This document shows positions 21,426 to 34,094 of a stretch of DNA of 64,000 nucleotides, in pieces (position 1 is the stretch's first letter; every line of letters starts with the position of its first letter). Source of the stretch: Kitagawia praeruptora (Eukaryota; Streptophyta; Magnoliopsida; Apiales; Apiaceae); assembly GCA_037693485.1 (NCBI GenBank), contig CM075351.1, forward strand, positions 16,115,001 through 16,179,000, read 5' to 3'. Both the position numbers and the translations under genes were made by a program. The notes beneath the pieces were generated by a model. It ran no database searches and had not been told where the DNA came from. It saw only the letters and a list, made by a program, of their open reading frames with translations.

Positions 21426-23190
21426 CTAGATAATACCCGTGCATCTGCACGGTTTATTAAATATATTTATTTTAATATGTATTTAGATATTATTAATAAA
21501 TAATGTAAAATATAAATGGATTTTTAATATTATTCACTTTCATACAATTATTTTTGTTCTTATTAAAATTAAATTAATTAGAAGCATAATTGAGATTTTT
21601 ATAAAAATTATAATGATTATTTTAGCATTACGTTAGGAAATTTCTGGATTTTCTAACAAAAATAATTTGATTGATTAGGTGTTAATAATTTTGTTTGAAA
21701 AAAAATAATTAATTTTCATTACTTATATTTATATTTTTGTTATTTAATATTTTTAATGTATATTTTAAATTATAATTAGTTAAATTTCCTATTTATACAA
21801 AAAAAATATTATTTCACTTTCAATTATGTTATTAAATATAACAAAAATAAGAAGATAATATATAAAATATTTTACTCTTTAATGTAAATAACATTACGAA
21901 TTTCAAAACCGAAAGTGTTATCGAATTTATAAGACTTAATATCACCAAATCATGCATGATACAATACAAAAATATTATTAAAATTTCATATTTGAGGTCA
22001 AAATTTGAGTTTCTAAATTCATATAATCAAATAATGACTTTATGATCTAACAAAAAAAATAACTTTATATATGTGGAGTACATGTTAAAGAATAAATTTT
22101 CATTTATAATTGTGAAATAACAACAAAAGAAAATTAAAAATTTAGATTACGTTGAAACTAAAATTTTAATATGTGGTAATAAATATTTTCATCCATAAGA
22201 AACATCTCAACTCGTTCATGTTAGATAAATTCTTTTTCTAATAACAAATTATTTATGCTCTAATCTTTCATGTTTTCAATGACCTTCATATATTTAATAA
22301 AATTAATTTTAAAAGCCATATATTAATAAAAATATTTATTAATTATGTTAGTATGTAAGAAAATGCTAAGAATTATTTAAATAATGATTTGAAGAAAATC
22401 TATTTTACATTGAAAATATTTCATATGTATATATGTATAAATGTTAGATGATATTCATAAAATTTGATTTACTTTGCACAATTCAAAGACAATTAGAATT
22501 AGGGATATTTACAAAAATACCTAATTTTTTTAAAATATTTTCAAAAATACTACCTAAAGTTATAGGTTGCAACGCTGGTACCGCAGGTAAAAATCGGTTG
22601 CAAATGAAGTTTTTGGGAAAAAAATTTGTAATTTGGTATTTTTGAAAAAATCCCATTAGAATATAGTAAATATAAAAATAAAATTGAAGTCATAGGTATA
22701 AAAATTGTGAGTGAATTTGAAATAAAACAAAGAGTAATCGAGATATAATAGAATGAAAAAAATAATATGAGGGAAAATGGGTGGAAAAATGAAAATAGAA
22801 AGTTAAGTATATAAAAAAGTAATAAATAATTAAATTATATTAGAGAGTGGGTTGCAAAGAGAGAAAAGGGAAGAAAATAAAAGAACATTAGGAGGAAAAT
22901 TAAATAATATTAATTATAATATGAGTTTTGAATAAAGTGAAAAGAGAGGAGATGAAAAAGTAATTATTTAAATGATTTAAATGAAGGGGTAGGAGAGAAA
23001 AGAGGAAAATATAATAAAAGAAGAGGATAGAAGGGTAGGAGGTAGTAGAGAAAAATAATAAGAGGAGGGGGAGAAAGAAGGGTAGGAAATAGAAGAAAAA
23101 ATAATATTTAAGTGAAAGGGAGGAGAGAGAAGAGGGAAATTTTGGAGGGAAAAATGGAGGAAAGGATTTTGTTTTAGTATAGGATATAGA
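21426..23190 (-). mobile_element. Non-autonomous Helitron, 1765 bp
   Basis: On the minus strand it begins TCTATATCCTATAC (plus 23190) and ends with a hairpin (CCGTGCAGATGCACGG) followed about 10 bases later by CTAG, then T in the target. These are the diagnostic Helitron ends (5' TC, 3' hairpin plus CTRR, T on the 3' side). There is no TSD, as expected. The unoccupied site is visible in the other CopA LTR at 51404/51405. No Rep/helicase is encoded. The 22900-23180 region is purine-rich on the plus strand, and the minus frames there are low-complexity artefacts. Confidence 0.88.
22492..22663. mobile_element. Short MULE-like MITE inside the Helitron
   Basis: Body about 22501-22654. The ends AGGGATATTTACAAAAATAC and, reversed, TGGGATTTTTTCAAAAATAC form inverted repeats. 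ATTAGAATT / ATTAGAATA flank it with eight of nine bases equal, consistent with an aged 9-bp duplication. Confidence 0.6.
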
Positions 23191-23666
23191 CAAGACAGAG
23201 GCGGCCAGTGATAAAAAGGGACTTCAACATAATATCCAAACACAGACATACACGGATAGAAAGACACAGAAGAAGAAAACATATCATGTCTTTCATCTTC
23301 AAGCAATTTAATTGCCATAAATTCTTGAGTTCTTGTATCAAAAATTGTATCCATTAGAACTTAATTATTTGTGATTCTTGTACTACTAGCGAATTAAGTT
23401 TCTATTACTTATCTTGTTTGGTTATTAACTAAATTAGAAAAGTTCATGTCGAATTTTCTAATTTGTTATTATCAATTTGATAATTAATCTGTACTGAAAT
23501 TGTAACACCCATCAAGTTAATATATTGTTATATTCAACTTGAAATTTGTTTCAATTTATTCCGCACAAATTTGTTCAAGTCAAAATTTATTTAAAGAACA
23601 AATTTCGATAAAATGGTATAGATTGTATTCAACCCCTCCTTCTACAATCTTATCGGACCTAACAAT

Positions 23667-23678
23667 TGGTATCAGAGC
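23667..23678 (+). promoter_or_regulatory. CopA primer-binding site
   Basis: TGGTATCAGAGC three bases after the LTR end; complementary to the 3' end of plant initiator Met tRNA, the priming site for minus-strand DNA synthesis. Confidence 0.9.
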
Positions 23679-23761
23679 CTATTGATTGATACACAAATCA
23701 AGATCCTATTTTTACTCAATCAAAAATCAAGCTCGAATTTTTACTCACTTAAAAATTCGTC

Positions 23762-26115
23762 ATGTCTTCAAAAGCCATTGTTAAGATTCCCATATTTAAT
23801 AAGGATAATTATGATATGTGGAAAAATAAAATGGAGTTGTTTCTTGATGTTACAAATCCAAGATATTTGTGGGTTTTGAAAAATGGACCAATAATTCCTA
23901 TGCAAGATGATGTTGAATCAGTTACAAATGGAGTTGTTACAATACCTGCTAAATCCTATGAAAAGGACCCTAAGAACTATTCTTCTGAGGAAAAAGAGGA
24001 AGCTGGATTGGACAAAAATTTGAGACTTATTCTAATAGATTCCCTGGATGCTGTGATGTATAGCCATGTGATGAACTGTAAAACTGCTAAGCACATCTGG
24101 GAAACTATTGAGACTATTAATGAAGGAACTGATGAAGTCAGGGAAAACAGACTTCAAATTTTGACCTCTGAATATGAACACTTTAGAGCTGGCCCTAATG
24201 AAGGCATTCAGGAAGTGTTCGAAAGGTATAACAAAATAATCAACAACTTGCAAGTTCATGGCAAGCAGTATACACAGAAAGAGATCAACATGAAGTTTTT
24301 GCTAACTATGCCTACTCACTTAGAGCATAGAATAACTGCCATCAGAGAATCTAGAGATTTAAATAAGATTGCTCTTGAAAGGCTGTTTGGTGTTCTCAAA
24401 ATGTATGAGTTAGAACAAGTACAGCAGAAGGAGTTCTCTGGAAAGGCAGAGTGGCAAGTTCTTCTACAGCTCTAGTAGTTGAGGTTCCTAAAGAAGTGGA
24501 AGCTAAAGTTGTTCAACCTAACAGCTTCAACAAGGAACAAACTGAAGTGGAACATGGCCAGATACCAGCTACTCAGGATGGTGGAGAATTTTATTCACTT
24601 GAAGAGCTGGATCAATTAGAAGATGAATCTATGGCGATGATGGTGAGACAATTCAGTAACTTCCGATTTAGAAGAAATCCCAAGTTCAGGTTTAAGTCAA
24701 ATAACAGATTCCAGAGAGGAGGTTCTTCATCCTCTAGTAACAGGGGAGGATACAAAACTGGAACTGTTGACAGAAGCAAGATTCGTTGTTTTAACTGTAA
24801 TGAATTGGGACACTTTGCTACTGAGTGTCAGAAACCCAAGCAAGCACAGAAAAAAAATTATGCTTCTGCAAAGAAGAAGACTGGAAGAGCTTATGTAGCT
24901 GCTGGTAAAGCTGGGATGACACAGATAGCGAAGATGAAGAATATGGAAACTTTGCGCTGGTGGCAAATGCTGATACATCAACTCGTTATACTACACCGGT
25001 AATTCTTACTGACGCTGAGTTATTTCATAGCTTACGTAATTGCTTGACTAATGCACAAAATGGATACGAAAGAATAAGTCTAGTAAACACTAAACTTGAA
25101 AACGAAGTGTTAGAATTAAAAAAAGGTGCATGTTAATCAAGATCAGCATATAGAAGAAATAGCACGACTTAACTTCAAAGAAAAGTCGCTAGCAGAATAC
25201 ATGTTAAAACAAGTTGCTAGGATTGCTGAATAAGAAACCAAGATTACAGAACTTGAAACACAGATTAGAACTTGTTATAATTCTGTTAAAGTTTCTAAGG
25301 AGATCTTCAACAAACAAGCTGTAGAAAGAACTGTAGGAATAGGGTTTGGTTACAAAGAGGCTGTTGGTTCTTTGGGCAACCATTCTGCTAATCCTATTCC
25401 TGCTGAAGAAAGAGGTATACCACACGTACTCAAGAATATTAAAAAACCCATGTTTAAAATGTCTTTTGCTGAACCACCAAATATGCTTTCTATTGTCATT
25501 CAGGAAGAAATGAGAAATGAGGACAATGTAATGGCATAGTCCTTGATAATGTCAAATCTGTTAAGGAACAAGTTAAGGTTGTTGAATTAACTAGTTCTTC
25601 ATAAATTGGGTTAAGTGATAACAAGTCGAAAAAGAACAATAACAAGTCTGACATGCATACCATGCCTATTATTGATTCTTCTCATAAAGCATGTGGTGTT
25701 GTCAATTGTATGTCTTGTGCTTTTAATGTCATGTATGCCTACTTTAATGGTAATCATGCATGTGATGATAAGACTGCCCCTCGACAACATATGAACAGAA
25801 ACAAAAATGTCAGATCAATGACTGCTAGTCCTCCTCATGTTAGGAGAGAGAGACATTTGTACCTAAGCCTAAACAAAGTTCTACTAAGGCTGTTTACAAG
25901 GTCAAATTTCCAGTCAATGAAACAAGTGTATTGTTGCTAAACAAACATGGATACCCAAAATGAAACAAAAGATTGTCAAATCTGTTTATAGGGTAAAATG
26001 TTTGTTGACTAATGGTAAAATTGGTGTTAAAGTGAAAATTGTTGTTTTGCCTGACAAATGCCAATTCTTTAAGGATTCCGAACCCAATCAAATTTGGGTT
26101 CCGAAGAAAGTTTAA
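23762..26115 (+). pseudogene. CopA gag (nucleocapsid precursor), frameshifted
   Basis: It starts at ATG 23762. The first 237 codons form the copia-type gag/UBN2 domain (KIPIFNKDNYDMWKNKMELF near the N-terminus). A one-base loss near 24441 relative to the copy at 51977 shifts the frame; reading resumes at 24451 with the CCHC knuckle CFNCNELGHFATEC (24787-24828). Another one-base loss near 24908 and several stops break the rest. The region from 25000 to 26090 is the decayed, coiled-coil-like C-terminal half. The reading ends at QIWVPKKV and TAA 26113-26115, the same type of gag terminus seen in the other copias here. Confidence 0.85.
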
Positions 26116-26132
26116 TCCGTTTGTCATTGCAG

Positions 26133-28007
26133 GGTGTGAACCAGGTTGAACGAGTGACCTGGATCTTGGACAGTGGATGTTCAAGGCATATGACGGGTGA
26201 CAGAACCCTGCTGACAAATGTGGTGGAGAAGGTCGGCCCAATAGTTACCTTTGGAGATAACAGCAAATGTAGAACTGATGGATATGGCAGACTTGAAGCT
26301 GGAAATGTTATCATTGATGAAGTCTCTTTTGTGAAAGGACTTGAGCACAATTTGCTCAGTGTCAGTCAATTCTGTGACAAAGGATATGAAGTTTATTTCA
26401 ATAAGAAGAATTGTCTAATTTCACACAAGAGACATGAAAAGCCACAACTGACAGGAGTTAGAAAAGGCAATCTGTACGTAGCCAATATGAACTCAGGAAG
26501 CACTGAAGAAATCACTTGCTTCTACACTAAAGCATCTAATGACGAGAATTGGCTATGGCACAAGAAACTTTCTCATCTAAATTTCAAGACAATGAATTCT
26601 CTAGTTAAAAGAGAGTTGGTGAGAGGTTTGCCTTCAATGGAATTCACTCAAGAAGGACTTTGTGATGCATGTCAAAAAGGCAAGCTAAAAAGGGCAACTC
26701 ACAGGAGCACTGACACATCTTCAATAACTGAACCATTACAATTATTTCATATGGATTTGTTTGGTCCAGTTAATGTGATGTCCATGTCAAGGAAGAGATA
26801 TGCTCTAGTGATCATTTATGATTTTTCAAAATACACATGGGTCCTGTTTTTGAATTCTAAAGATGAGACTCCACAACTGGTGATTGATCACAACAAGTTA
26901 ATTGAGCTGGATTCTATGTATCCAGTGAGAGCCATAAGGTCAGATAATGGAACTGAATTCAAGAATGCAGTTCTGAATGATTTCTGCACTGAGAAGGGTA
27001 TAACCGGACAGTACTCAGCTCCAAGAACTCCTCAGCAAAATGGGGTAGTGGAAAGAAAGAATAGAACCTTGATTGAAGCTGCACGTACTATGTTAAGTGA
27101 ATCAAGGCTTCCATTGTACTTTTGGGCTGAAGCTGTCAACACTGCATGATATACCTAGAATCGAACTCTTATCAACAAAGACTTGATGAATACACCATAT
27201 GAAGCTATGACTGAAAAGAAACCAACACTCAAATACTTTCATGTATTTGGAGCAAAATGTTTTGTGCTTAAAGAAGGAGATGATCAAGGTGGAAAATTCG
27301 AGGCCAAAGCACATGGAGCAATTTTTATTGGTTATACAAGAAGAGCTTACAGGGTGTATGTAATTTATCAACAGAAGATGATGGAAAGTGTCAATGTAAC
27401 ATTTGATGACACTAAACTCCCTAGTATCTAAACTGAAGATTCATCTGAAAAGCTATCTTTTGATGGCATGACAGATCCAGATTCAGATGATGACAATCCA
27501 CCTGATGTTTTTGCTGATGCTAATGACAACAATGATAATAATGATGATGATCAGGGTAATGGTGGTGAAAATAATGTTTATACTGAAGATACCCCTGACA
27601 CTCCTGAACAATCATCTAGTCAACCTGGCAACAACTCAGGGGGAGACAATGAAGGGTCAACTGGTCACACACAACATCATAATGAAGAACAAGGCGAATC
27701 ATCAAGATCTAATCTTCCCAGACAGACTGTTTGGAATAGAACTCATCCTTTTGAGCTAATCATTGGTGATCCAGATGTTGGTGTGAAAACTAGAAGAGCT
27801 TATCAAAATCAATGTAACTATTCTGGGTTTCTATCTGAAATGGAACCTAAGAAAACTGAGGAAGCTCTTTCTGATCCTGATTGGGTGATTGCTATGCAAG
27901 ATGAACTCAATCAATTCAAACAACAAGAAGTATGGAAGCTGGTACCCAGACCCAAAGACAGGAAAGTGGTTGACACAAGGTGGGTATTCAGAAACAAGCT
28001 AGATGAA
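26133..28007 (+). pseudogene. CopA protease and integrase, broken
   Basis: Pol begins at GGT after a CAG at 26130-26132. The aspartic protease active site is WILDSGCSRHMTGD. Integrase has the HHCC zinc domain (HKKLSHLN...CDACQKG) and the DDE core: Asp in HMDLFGPV, Asp in IRSDNGTEF, Glu in PQQNGVVERKNR. A TGC-to-TGA stop ends the first frame at 27149. Reading continues at 27183-27431, stops, and restarts at 27468. The IN-RT linker is Asp/Asn-rich and contains GGGGGAG (27639-27645). The frame runs into the CopC insertion and resumes at 46099. Confidence 0.85.
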
Positions 28008-28012
28008 GATGT

Positions 28013-28892
28013 TGAAAGCCCATTTGATTTTGATGGTTAATTGTTTACATATATTTTACTATACTAACATGCTGTAACAGGACATTCAGCAAGCTGTTTC
28101 TGGAAATAGTGACACAGGAGCTATACGAAATCAGCAAGCTGATTTGACATTCAGCAAGCTGTTTCTAAGAATACAGAAACTGTCAAGAAAGGTCCAGAAA
28201 TACAAAGAGCTGTTAATTATGTTTATTTGACATTCAGCAAGACGTTTCAGGAAATTATCAACACAAGAGTTATACGAAATCAGCAAGCTGATTTCAACTT
28301 TCAGCAAGCTATTATGACATTCAGGAAGCCGTTTCTGGGAATGCAGAAACTGTCAAGAACGTCCAGAAATACAAAGAGCTGCTATTAAGATTTAAATGTA
28401 AGGACTCTTACATATATATATTACGTGTATAATATATATTCTAAAGAGCTCAGAATCACCACAAATAAAACACTCAAGCATGGAGATACACTAAACAATG
28501 TTATATGACATGTCTCCATCCAAACACATTGACTTCACAAAACACTCCCACGTTTTTCAGCACACCAACTAAGACTTCTCTGCATGGGAATCATTCTTGA
28601 AACACAATCCCACGATTTCAGCACACCTACTCAGATTTCTTTGAATGAGAATTTCTTCACATCTGAAAATCAACCAACGGCTCCTTCTTGAACATATCCG
28701 AACGTTGGACCTTGATATATATATATATATATATATATACATCTCTTGTATAAACGAAATAGACACAGAAACGTATACACACTCTCTTGAATATTCATCA
28801 AATCGTTTTATACTTTCAGTCACCTCAAAACAGTTGTTTAACATTGCCATATTCACAAACAACACACACAAGCTCTAAAGATATATTACACG

Positions 28893-28949
<57 letters not shown>

Positions 28950-29470
28950 AGTCTATATCTTTGAGTTGTAATTTCAATCCTTCTCATTTGTATTGTACTT
29001 ATTGTAAAGGCATAGTTGCTGGGCAGTGGCTTGTGGAACAAGGGTTTGGTAAACACGAAGCTAGAAAAGATTGTACTACGGGGAGTGGTATAGTTCTTAG
29101 AGAGCAGGTTTAGAAACGGGGTTTCAGCAAGCCATTTTGACAGTAGCTAGGGAAAAAGGGAGATATATTATTGAATCTTGTAATCGGGTTTATAGTGATT
29201 AATAATATATTTTCTTGCTGTGTTTGGTAAGGGACTAGGACGTAGACCATAGAGATTAGGGGTCGAACCTAGCTAAAATCTTGTGTGTCAAGTTTTTCTA
29301 TTCTGTTAGTTTATTTCTGCATTGCATTAGTTAATATCAGCAAGCTGAAACATTCTGGTATAATCATTTCAGCAAGCTGATATTTTTCTGGAAGAATTTC
29401 GGTAAAAATAAAAATAGACTATAGTTAACCTAATACACCTATTCACCCCCCCTCTAGGTGCATACTTTCA
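28013..29470 (+). repeat. CopC 5' LTR (1458 bp)
   Basis: Starts TGAAAGCCCATTTG and ends GCATACTTTCA. It contains six exact CAGCAAGCTG motifs, two TA microsatellites (about 28713-28738 and 28894-28947), a TATA-like region in these, and the 'cccccctctaggtgc' end. Its partner is at 44645-46093; the TA runs differ in length. Confidence 0.92.
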
Positions 29471-29472
29471 TT

Positions 29473-29484
29473 TGGTATCAGAGC
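29473..29484 (+). promoter_or_regulatory. CopC primer-binding site
   Basis: TGGTATCAGAGC two bases after the LTR, complementary to initiator Met tRNA. Confidence 0.9.
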
Positions 29485-29529
29485 CTTGCTATACTAATCA
29501 TTTCTGTAACAGGAAAAGTATCGATCTAA

Positions 29530-31931
29530 ATGGCTGACAATTATCCACTTGGAAACTCGGACTCTAGGGCACCTCTTCTTCTAGGTACTGAAAACTACAA
29601 CTGGTGGAAAAGTCGAATGGAGAATCATCTGGCCAGAGAACCACTGGAATAGAGAGTTGTAAGCAAAGGACCATACATCTTCAATGACGAAGAAGGCAAG
29701 ACAAAGGATTTTGATCTTCTCACTGATGCTGAATTAAAGAAGATAAGCTACAACAACCGTGCAAAGAATACCCTCTTAAATGGTCTTTGCCCAGCTGAAA
29801 GTGACAAAGTTTCATCATGCAAAATGGCTAAAGAAATGTGGGACACCTTGGAATCGTATCATGAAGGCTCTAAGGGAGTGAAGAAAGTGAAGCTTGGTAC
29901 TCTAGTAAGAGAACTAAATGGGTTCACAATCAATGAGAATGAAACCATTAAAGAAGCACAAGCTAGGTTTCAAACAACCTTAAACAGTCTTCAAGTGCTT
30001 GGCAAAAAGATACCCCAAGAAGAAATCAATATGATCATCTTAGGATCCGTCCCATGGAGCTTCGCCCCTAAAGTTACGGCGTTGGAATCTCATCCCCAAA
30101 TTGACACTATGGATAGCTAGGCTATATTATCTGAGTTAGAGCAGTTTGAGTCAAAAATCAGGGCTAACACATCAAGGATGACTCAAGTTCCAGCAGCCAA
30201 AGTGAAGAATCTAGCCTTACATTCGGATAACAGCAAGCTGGAAAATAACAGCAAGCTGAAAGATGAAGAAGATTCAGATTCTGATGAAGAAATTGCACTC
30301 CTCACAAGAAAACTCCAGAAGATAATTCAAAAGAGAAACTTCAAGAAGAGAGGCACGTATTCAGAAGCTAAGAAGGAAACAAATGATGAAGGCTGTTTTG
30401 AATGCGGAAAGAAAGGCCACTTTAAAAGAGATTGCTTCAAACTCAAAAATAAAACAAAACAGCAAGATGACTTCAAAAACAGGAAGAAAGGGAAAGCATT
30501 CCTAACATGGAGTGATGATGATGAGGAATCCAATGACGACGATGAGATAGTGAATCTTGCTCTCGTAGGTCTTGATGAAGAAAGCAACGAGGAAGCTCAA
30601 CCCAAAAATGATCCCTCAATCATGGATGACAATAACAGTGAGGTAAACTCGTCCAACTCTTCTTTTGATTCCCCTATAGAATATGTAGTAGATAGCATAA
30701 CCATGCAGGATACAAATACAAATTCTATGGACGATACCGTGGAATTAAAAGAAGAAATCAGCAAGCTGAAAAAGAAGATTGGCTACCTAAGAGTGATCAT
30801 TTCTGACTTGACGGATGAAGGAGATCACGTTAAAAATCATAATGAAGTTACTGATCTAAAAGCTAAGCTTGTTCAAGTCGAAGAGTTCAACAAAGTATTG
30901 CTGAAAAGAAATGACACCATGATGAAAGAATTCAGCGTGCTGAATGCTAAACATGGAGTTAAGGGAAAACATTCCTAACATGGAGTGATGATGATGAGGA
31001 ATCCAATGACGATGATGAGATAGTGAATCTTGCTCTCGTAGGTCTTGATGAAGAAAGCAACGAGGAAGCTCAACCCAAAAATGATCCCTCAATCATGGAT
31101 GACAATAACAGTGAGGTAAACTCGTCCAACTCTTCTTTTGATTCCCCTATAGAATATGTAGTAGATAGCATAACCATGCAGGATACAAATACAAATTCTA
31201 TGGATGATATCGTGGAATTAAAAGAAGAAATCAGCAAGCTGAAAAAGAAGATTGGCTACCTAAGAGTGATCATTTCTGACTTGACGGATGAAGGAGATCA
31301 CCTTAAAAATCATAATGAAGTTACTGATCTAAAAGCTAAGCTTGTTCAAGTCGAAGAGTTCAACAAAGTATTGCTGAAAAGAAATGACACCATGATGAAA
31401 GAATTCAGCGTGTTGAATGCTAAACTCACAACAAAAGATATACAAATTGAGTCACTACAAAAGCATTCAACCTCCAAAGAAGAAGAGGAAAAGCAGACAC
31501 AACAATCTGACAAGATACAGGAACTAGAAGAAGAACTAAAAGAGTGTCAAGAAGGAATGGGAAAATTTGTCCAAGGCGAAGAAATCCTAAAAACAATTAT
31601 GAAGCAAACAAGATCATCATTGAGTAAAGAAGGACTTGGATTTATTTCAACACAGAAGAAAAAGAAGTTGAAATACGAAGGCAAAGATGGAGCTCCATAT
31701 GAATATGCCATGCCTTGGAAAATCTGCTCAAAATGTGGAAAGAAGGGACACTTACCAAAGTACTGCAAAACAGAATCAGCTTGCCGATATCATTCTGGCA
31801 GAACTAAGGAAACCAGGAAAACAGCATCAAAAATGATCCAAATGTGGATCAAGAAAACTGACTTGAATGTTTTATATATCCCTGATACTAACCATGTTGG
31901 ACCCAACATAATATGGGTACCAAAAAGTTGA
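29530..31931 (+). pseudogene. CopC gag, with stops and a 473-bp duplication
   Basis: ATG at 29530 (MADNYPLG...). An in-frame TAG follows PLE at about 29651. Open again at 29824-30120 (gag core, MAKEMWDTLESYHEG), stop, then 30178 onward with the knuckle CFECGKKGHFKRDC (30394-30435) and an acidic/coiled-coil region. A direct duplication with a 473-bp period (30490-30962 and 30963-31418) is not a multiple of three and breaks the frame. The second copy continues to a second knuckle, CSKCGKKGHLPKYC (about 31725), and ends NIIWVPKS stop at 31931. SKL tripeptides in it come from the CAGCAAGCTG motif. Confidence 0.85.
30490..31418 (+). repeat. Direct duplication in CopC gag, 473-bp period
   Basis: GGGAAAGCATTCCTAACATG at 30490 recurs as GGGAAAACATTCCTAACATG at 30963, and similarity continues to 'aatgctaaac' (30945 and 31418). 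The copies differ at only a few positions. ACATGGAGT at the copy junction also occurs inside the unit, suggesting unequal recombination or template switching. Confidence 0.9.
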
Positions 31932-31957
31932 GTTTTGGTTATATGTTTGTTTTGTAG

Positions 31958-33543
31958 ATGTGTCTTACCGCTAAATTAAAGTCTAGACAATGGATCTTGG
32001 ATAGTGGTTGCACTAGACACATGAGTGGAGATAAAACTCTATTCAAAAGTCTCAAGTTGAAAAAGGGTGGGAGAGTAACAATTGGAAATAGCAAAACTCT
32101 TCAGATTTGTGGCAAAGGCTCAATTGGTAACGATTATATTTCAATCGATAAAGTTCAATATGTTCAAGGTCTTTCATATAACTTGCTAAGTATTAGTCAG
32201 TTGTATGATGATGGTCATGTTGTTAATTTTAGTCTTGATAAATGTATTGTTACTATTGGCACTAACAAAGTCCCCCTAGTTGCTAGAAGGGAAGGAAGTA
32301 TATATATATTAGACTTTGATTTGCAGAAAACAGCATGATGTTTAGCTGTTATGGACTCAACCCCCGAGATTTGGCATAGAAGGCTTGGTCATGTTAACAT
32401 GGAACAAATCAGCAAGCTGTCTTCGCAAAAGCTGGTTAGAGGATTGCCAAAACTCAAGTATGTCAAGATGGAAACTTGTGGAGCATGTCAACTAGGCAAG
32501 CAAATTAAAACTCCACATAAGTCAAAAACTATGGTATCAACTTCTAAACCCCTAGAACTTTTGCATTTAGATTTATTTGGTCCGGAAGCTTACAAAAGTT
32601 TGGGAGGTAAACAATATTGTTTTGTTATAGTTGATGATTATTCTAGATATACATGGACTTTATTTCTGCAAACTAAAGATTGTGCTTTCAGAGAATTTGA
32701 GTCTTTAATAAAACTTCTTGAGAAAAAGCTCAAAACAAATCTTATAAGAATAAGAAGTGATCGAGGTGGAGAATTCCAAAAGGAGTTTGTTTCATATTGT
32801 GAAGAAAGAGGTATCACTCACGAATTCTCAGCTCCAAGAACTCCTCAACAAAATGGGGTAGTCGAAAGAAAGAATCGAACTCTGCAAGAAACAGCAAGAA
32901 ACTTATTGCAAGAAAGCAAGCTACCAAGAAGTTTCTGGGCAGAAGCAGTAAATTCAGCAAGCTATATTCTCAATAGAGTCTTGATAAGGCCTATTCTCAA
33001 CAAGACTCCATACGAACTGTTAAGGAATAAAACTCCAAACATTGGCTACTTCAAGGTCTTTGGGTCAAGATGTTTTGTACTCAAAACAATCGACAAGGAT
33101 GGTAAATTCGATGCTAAATCCTACGAGGCAATATTTCCTGGTTATTCATTAACTAGTAGAGCTTACAGAGTCTATAATTTATCTAAATTAACTGTTGAAG
33201 AATCTATTGATGTTTCATTTCAAGAATCTAAGCTTGATCTACCAGAGAATGAGGAAGATTTTGCAGGAACAAGAGATAATGACAAGCTGATATCTCCTGA
33301 AACTCAACAGACTGCAAATCAGCAAGCTGAACCTTCAAAATAGCAAGCTAAAACCTCTACTGCAGTTAAAGAAATGCAGGAATATGAAGAGATAATACCA
33401 CATTCATTGCCTAAAGCACCAAGGACAGTCAAGGATCATCCTCCAGAGCTAATCATTGGCAACAAAACTGATGGAATCAAGACAAGAAGGGCTCAAGCAA
33501 ATATATGTGGATATGCGGCTTTCGTAGCTCAAGAAGAACCAAA
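31958..33543 (+). pseudogene. CopC protease and integrase
   Basis: The protease frame opens at ATG 31958 immediately after TAG; active site WILDSGCTRHMSGD. A TGA at 32336-32338 interrupts before the integrase. Integrase 32351-33343 has the zinc domain (WHRRLGHVN...CGACQLGK), catalytic Asp in HLDLFGPE, Asp in IRSDRGGEF and Glu in PQQNGVVERKNR. A TAG at about 33341 interrupts the linker. Reading goes on through HPPELIIGNKTDGIKTRRAQ to QEEPK, where CopH has inserted. The RT half lies at 42665 onward. Confidence 0.85.
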
Positions 33544-33548
33544 GAACA

Positions 33549-34045
33549 TGTTAGATATTGATTCAAGAGATGATCAGGATCTGGGCATTACTGATCAGAT
33601 ACTGATGCTGACGTCATCAGGAATACAACGTCAGTATTGGATTATCAGGATTAGAAGCTGGTCAGTATTTGATGAAGATTCTCATCGACCAGAGATCAAG
33701 GAAGATTGATATGTCGGTTCCTAATTTGTAGGAATGCAGCTATCATACAAGATATGCATTAAGAGATATATGTAATTGATTTAGAATATCTTGTAATTGA
33801 TAGTGCAACTGTGTACACTATATAAACACAGTTTAGGTTTTACATTATGTAATCGCTTACACGAGTTATATTGTAACCTAGCAGCTCTTAAGAACATAAG
33901 AATTTCTTAAGAGAGTTTTGTAACAGTTTTATATCAGAGTTAATAAAGTTGTTATTGATTCATACTTGTGTTATTTGTTTTAAGTCGAAAATATTATACA
34001 ATTGTATTCAACCCCCCTTCTTCAATTGTTATTTACTGGGCAACA
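33549..34045 (+). repeat. CopH 5' LTR (497 bp)
   Basis: TGTTAGATATTG...GGGCAACA. It contains the motif TCAGATACTGAT (33595-33606), a TATA-like 'actatataaac' near 33818, and a 'ttaataaag' stretch near 33940 that could serve in RNA end formation. Five substitutions separate it from the 3' LTR, including two near the end. Confidence 0.95.
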
Positions 34046-34047
34046 AT

Positions 34048-34059
34048 TGGTATCAGAGC
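34048..34059 (+). promoter_or_regulatory. CopH primer-binding site
   Basis: TGGTATCAGAGC, two bases after the LTR end. Confidence 0.9.
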
Positions 34060-34094
34060 AAAACTGATTAATTTAAATCAGAAACGATCTTAAG

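Larger units (their letters stand above)
14756..23664 (+). repeat. CopA 5' LTR, split by three insertions
   Basis: The LTR pieces are 14756-14866, 18979-19688, 21011-21425 and 23191-23664, about 1.7 kb in sum, against 1747 bp for the uninterrupted LTR at 50132-51878. It ends ACCTAACA before the PBS. The interrupting blocks are a gypsy solo LTR, an RT-family insert and a Helitron. Short open frames in it (for example near 19218 and 21103) recur in the other LTR and are not genes. Confidence 0.85.

Noticed and set aside
22900..23354. Minus-strand frames rich in Phe, Leu, Ser and Pro
   Set aside because: They translate a purine-rich stretch inside the Helitron and the adjoining LTR; low complexity, and part recurs at 51374-51568.
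28713..28947. TA runs as separate features or origins
   Set aside because: They are microsatellites within the CopC LTR, with differing lengths in the two LTRs.
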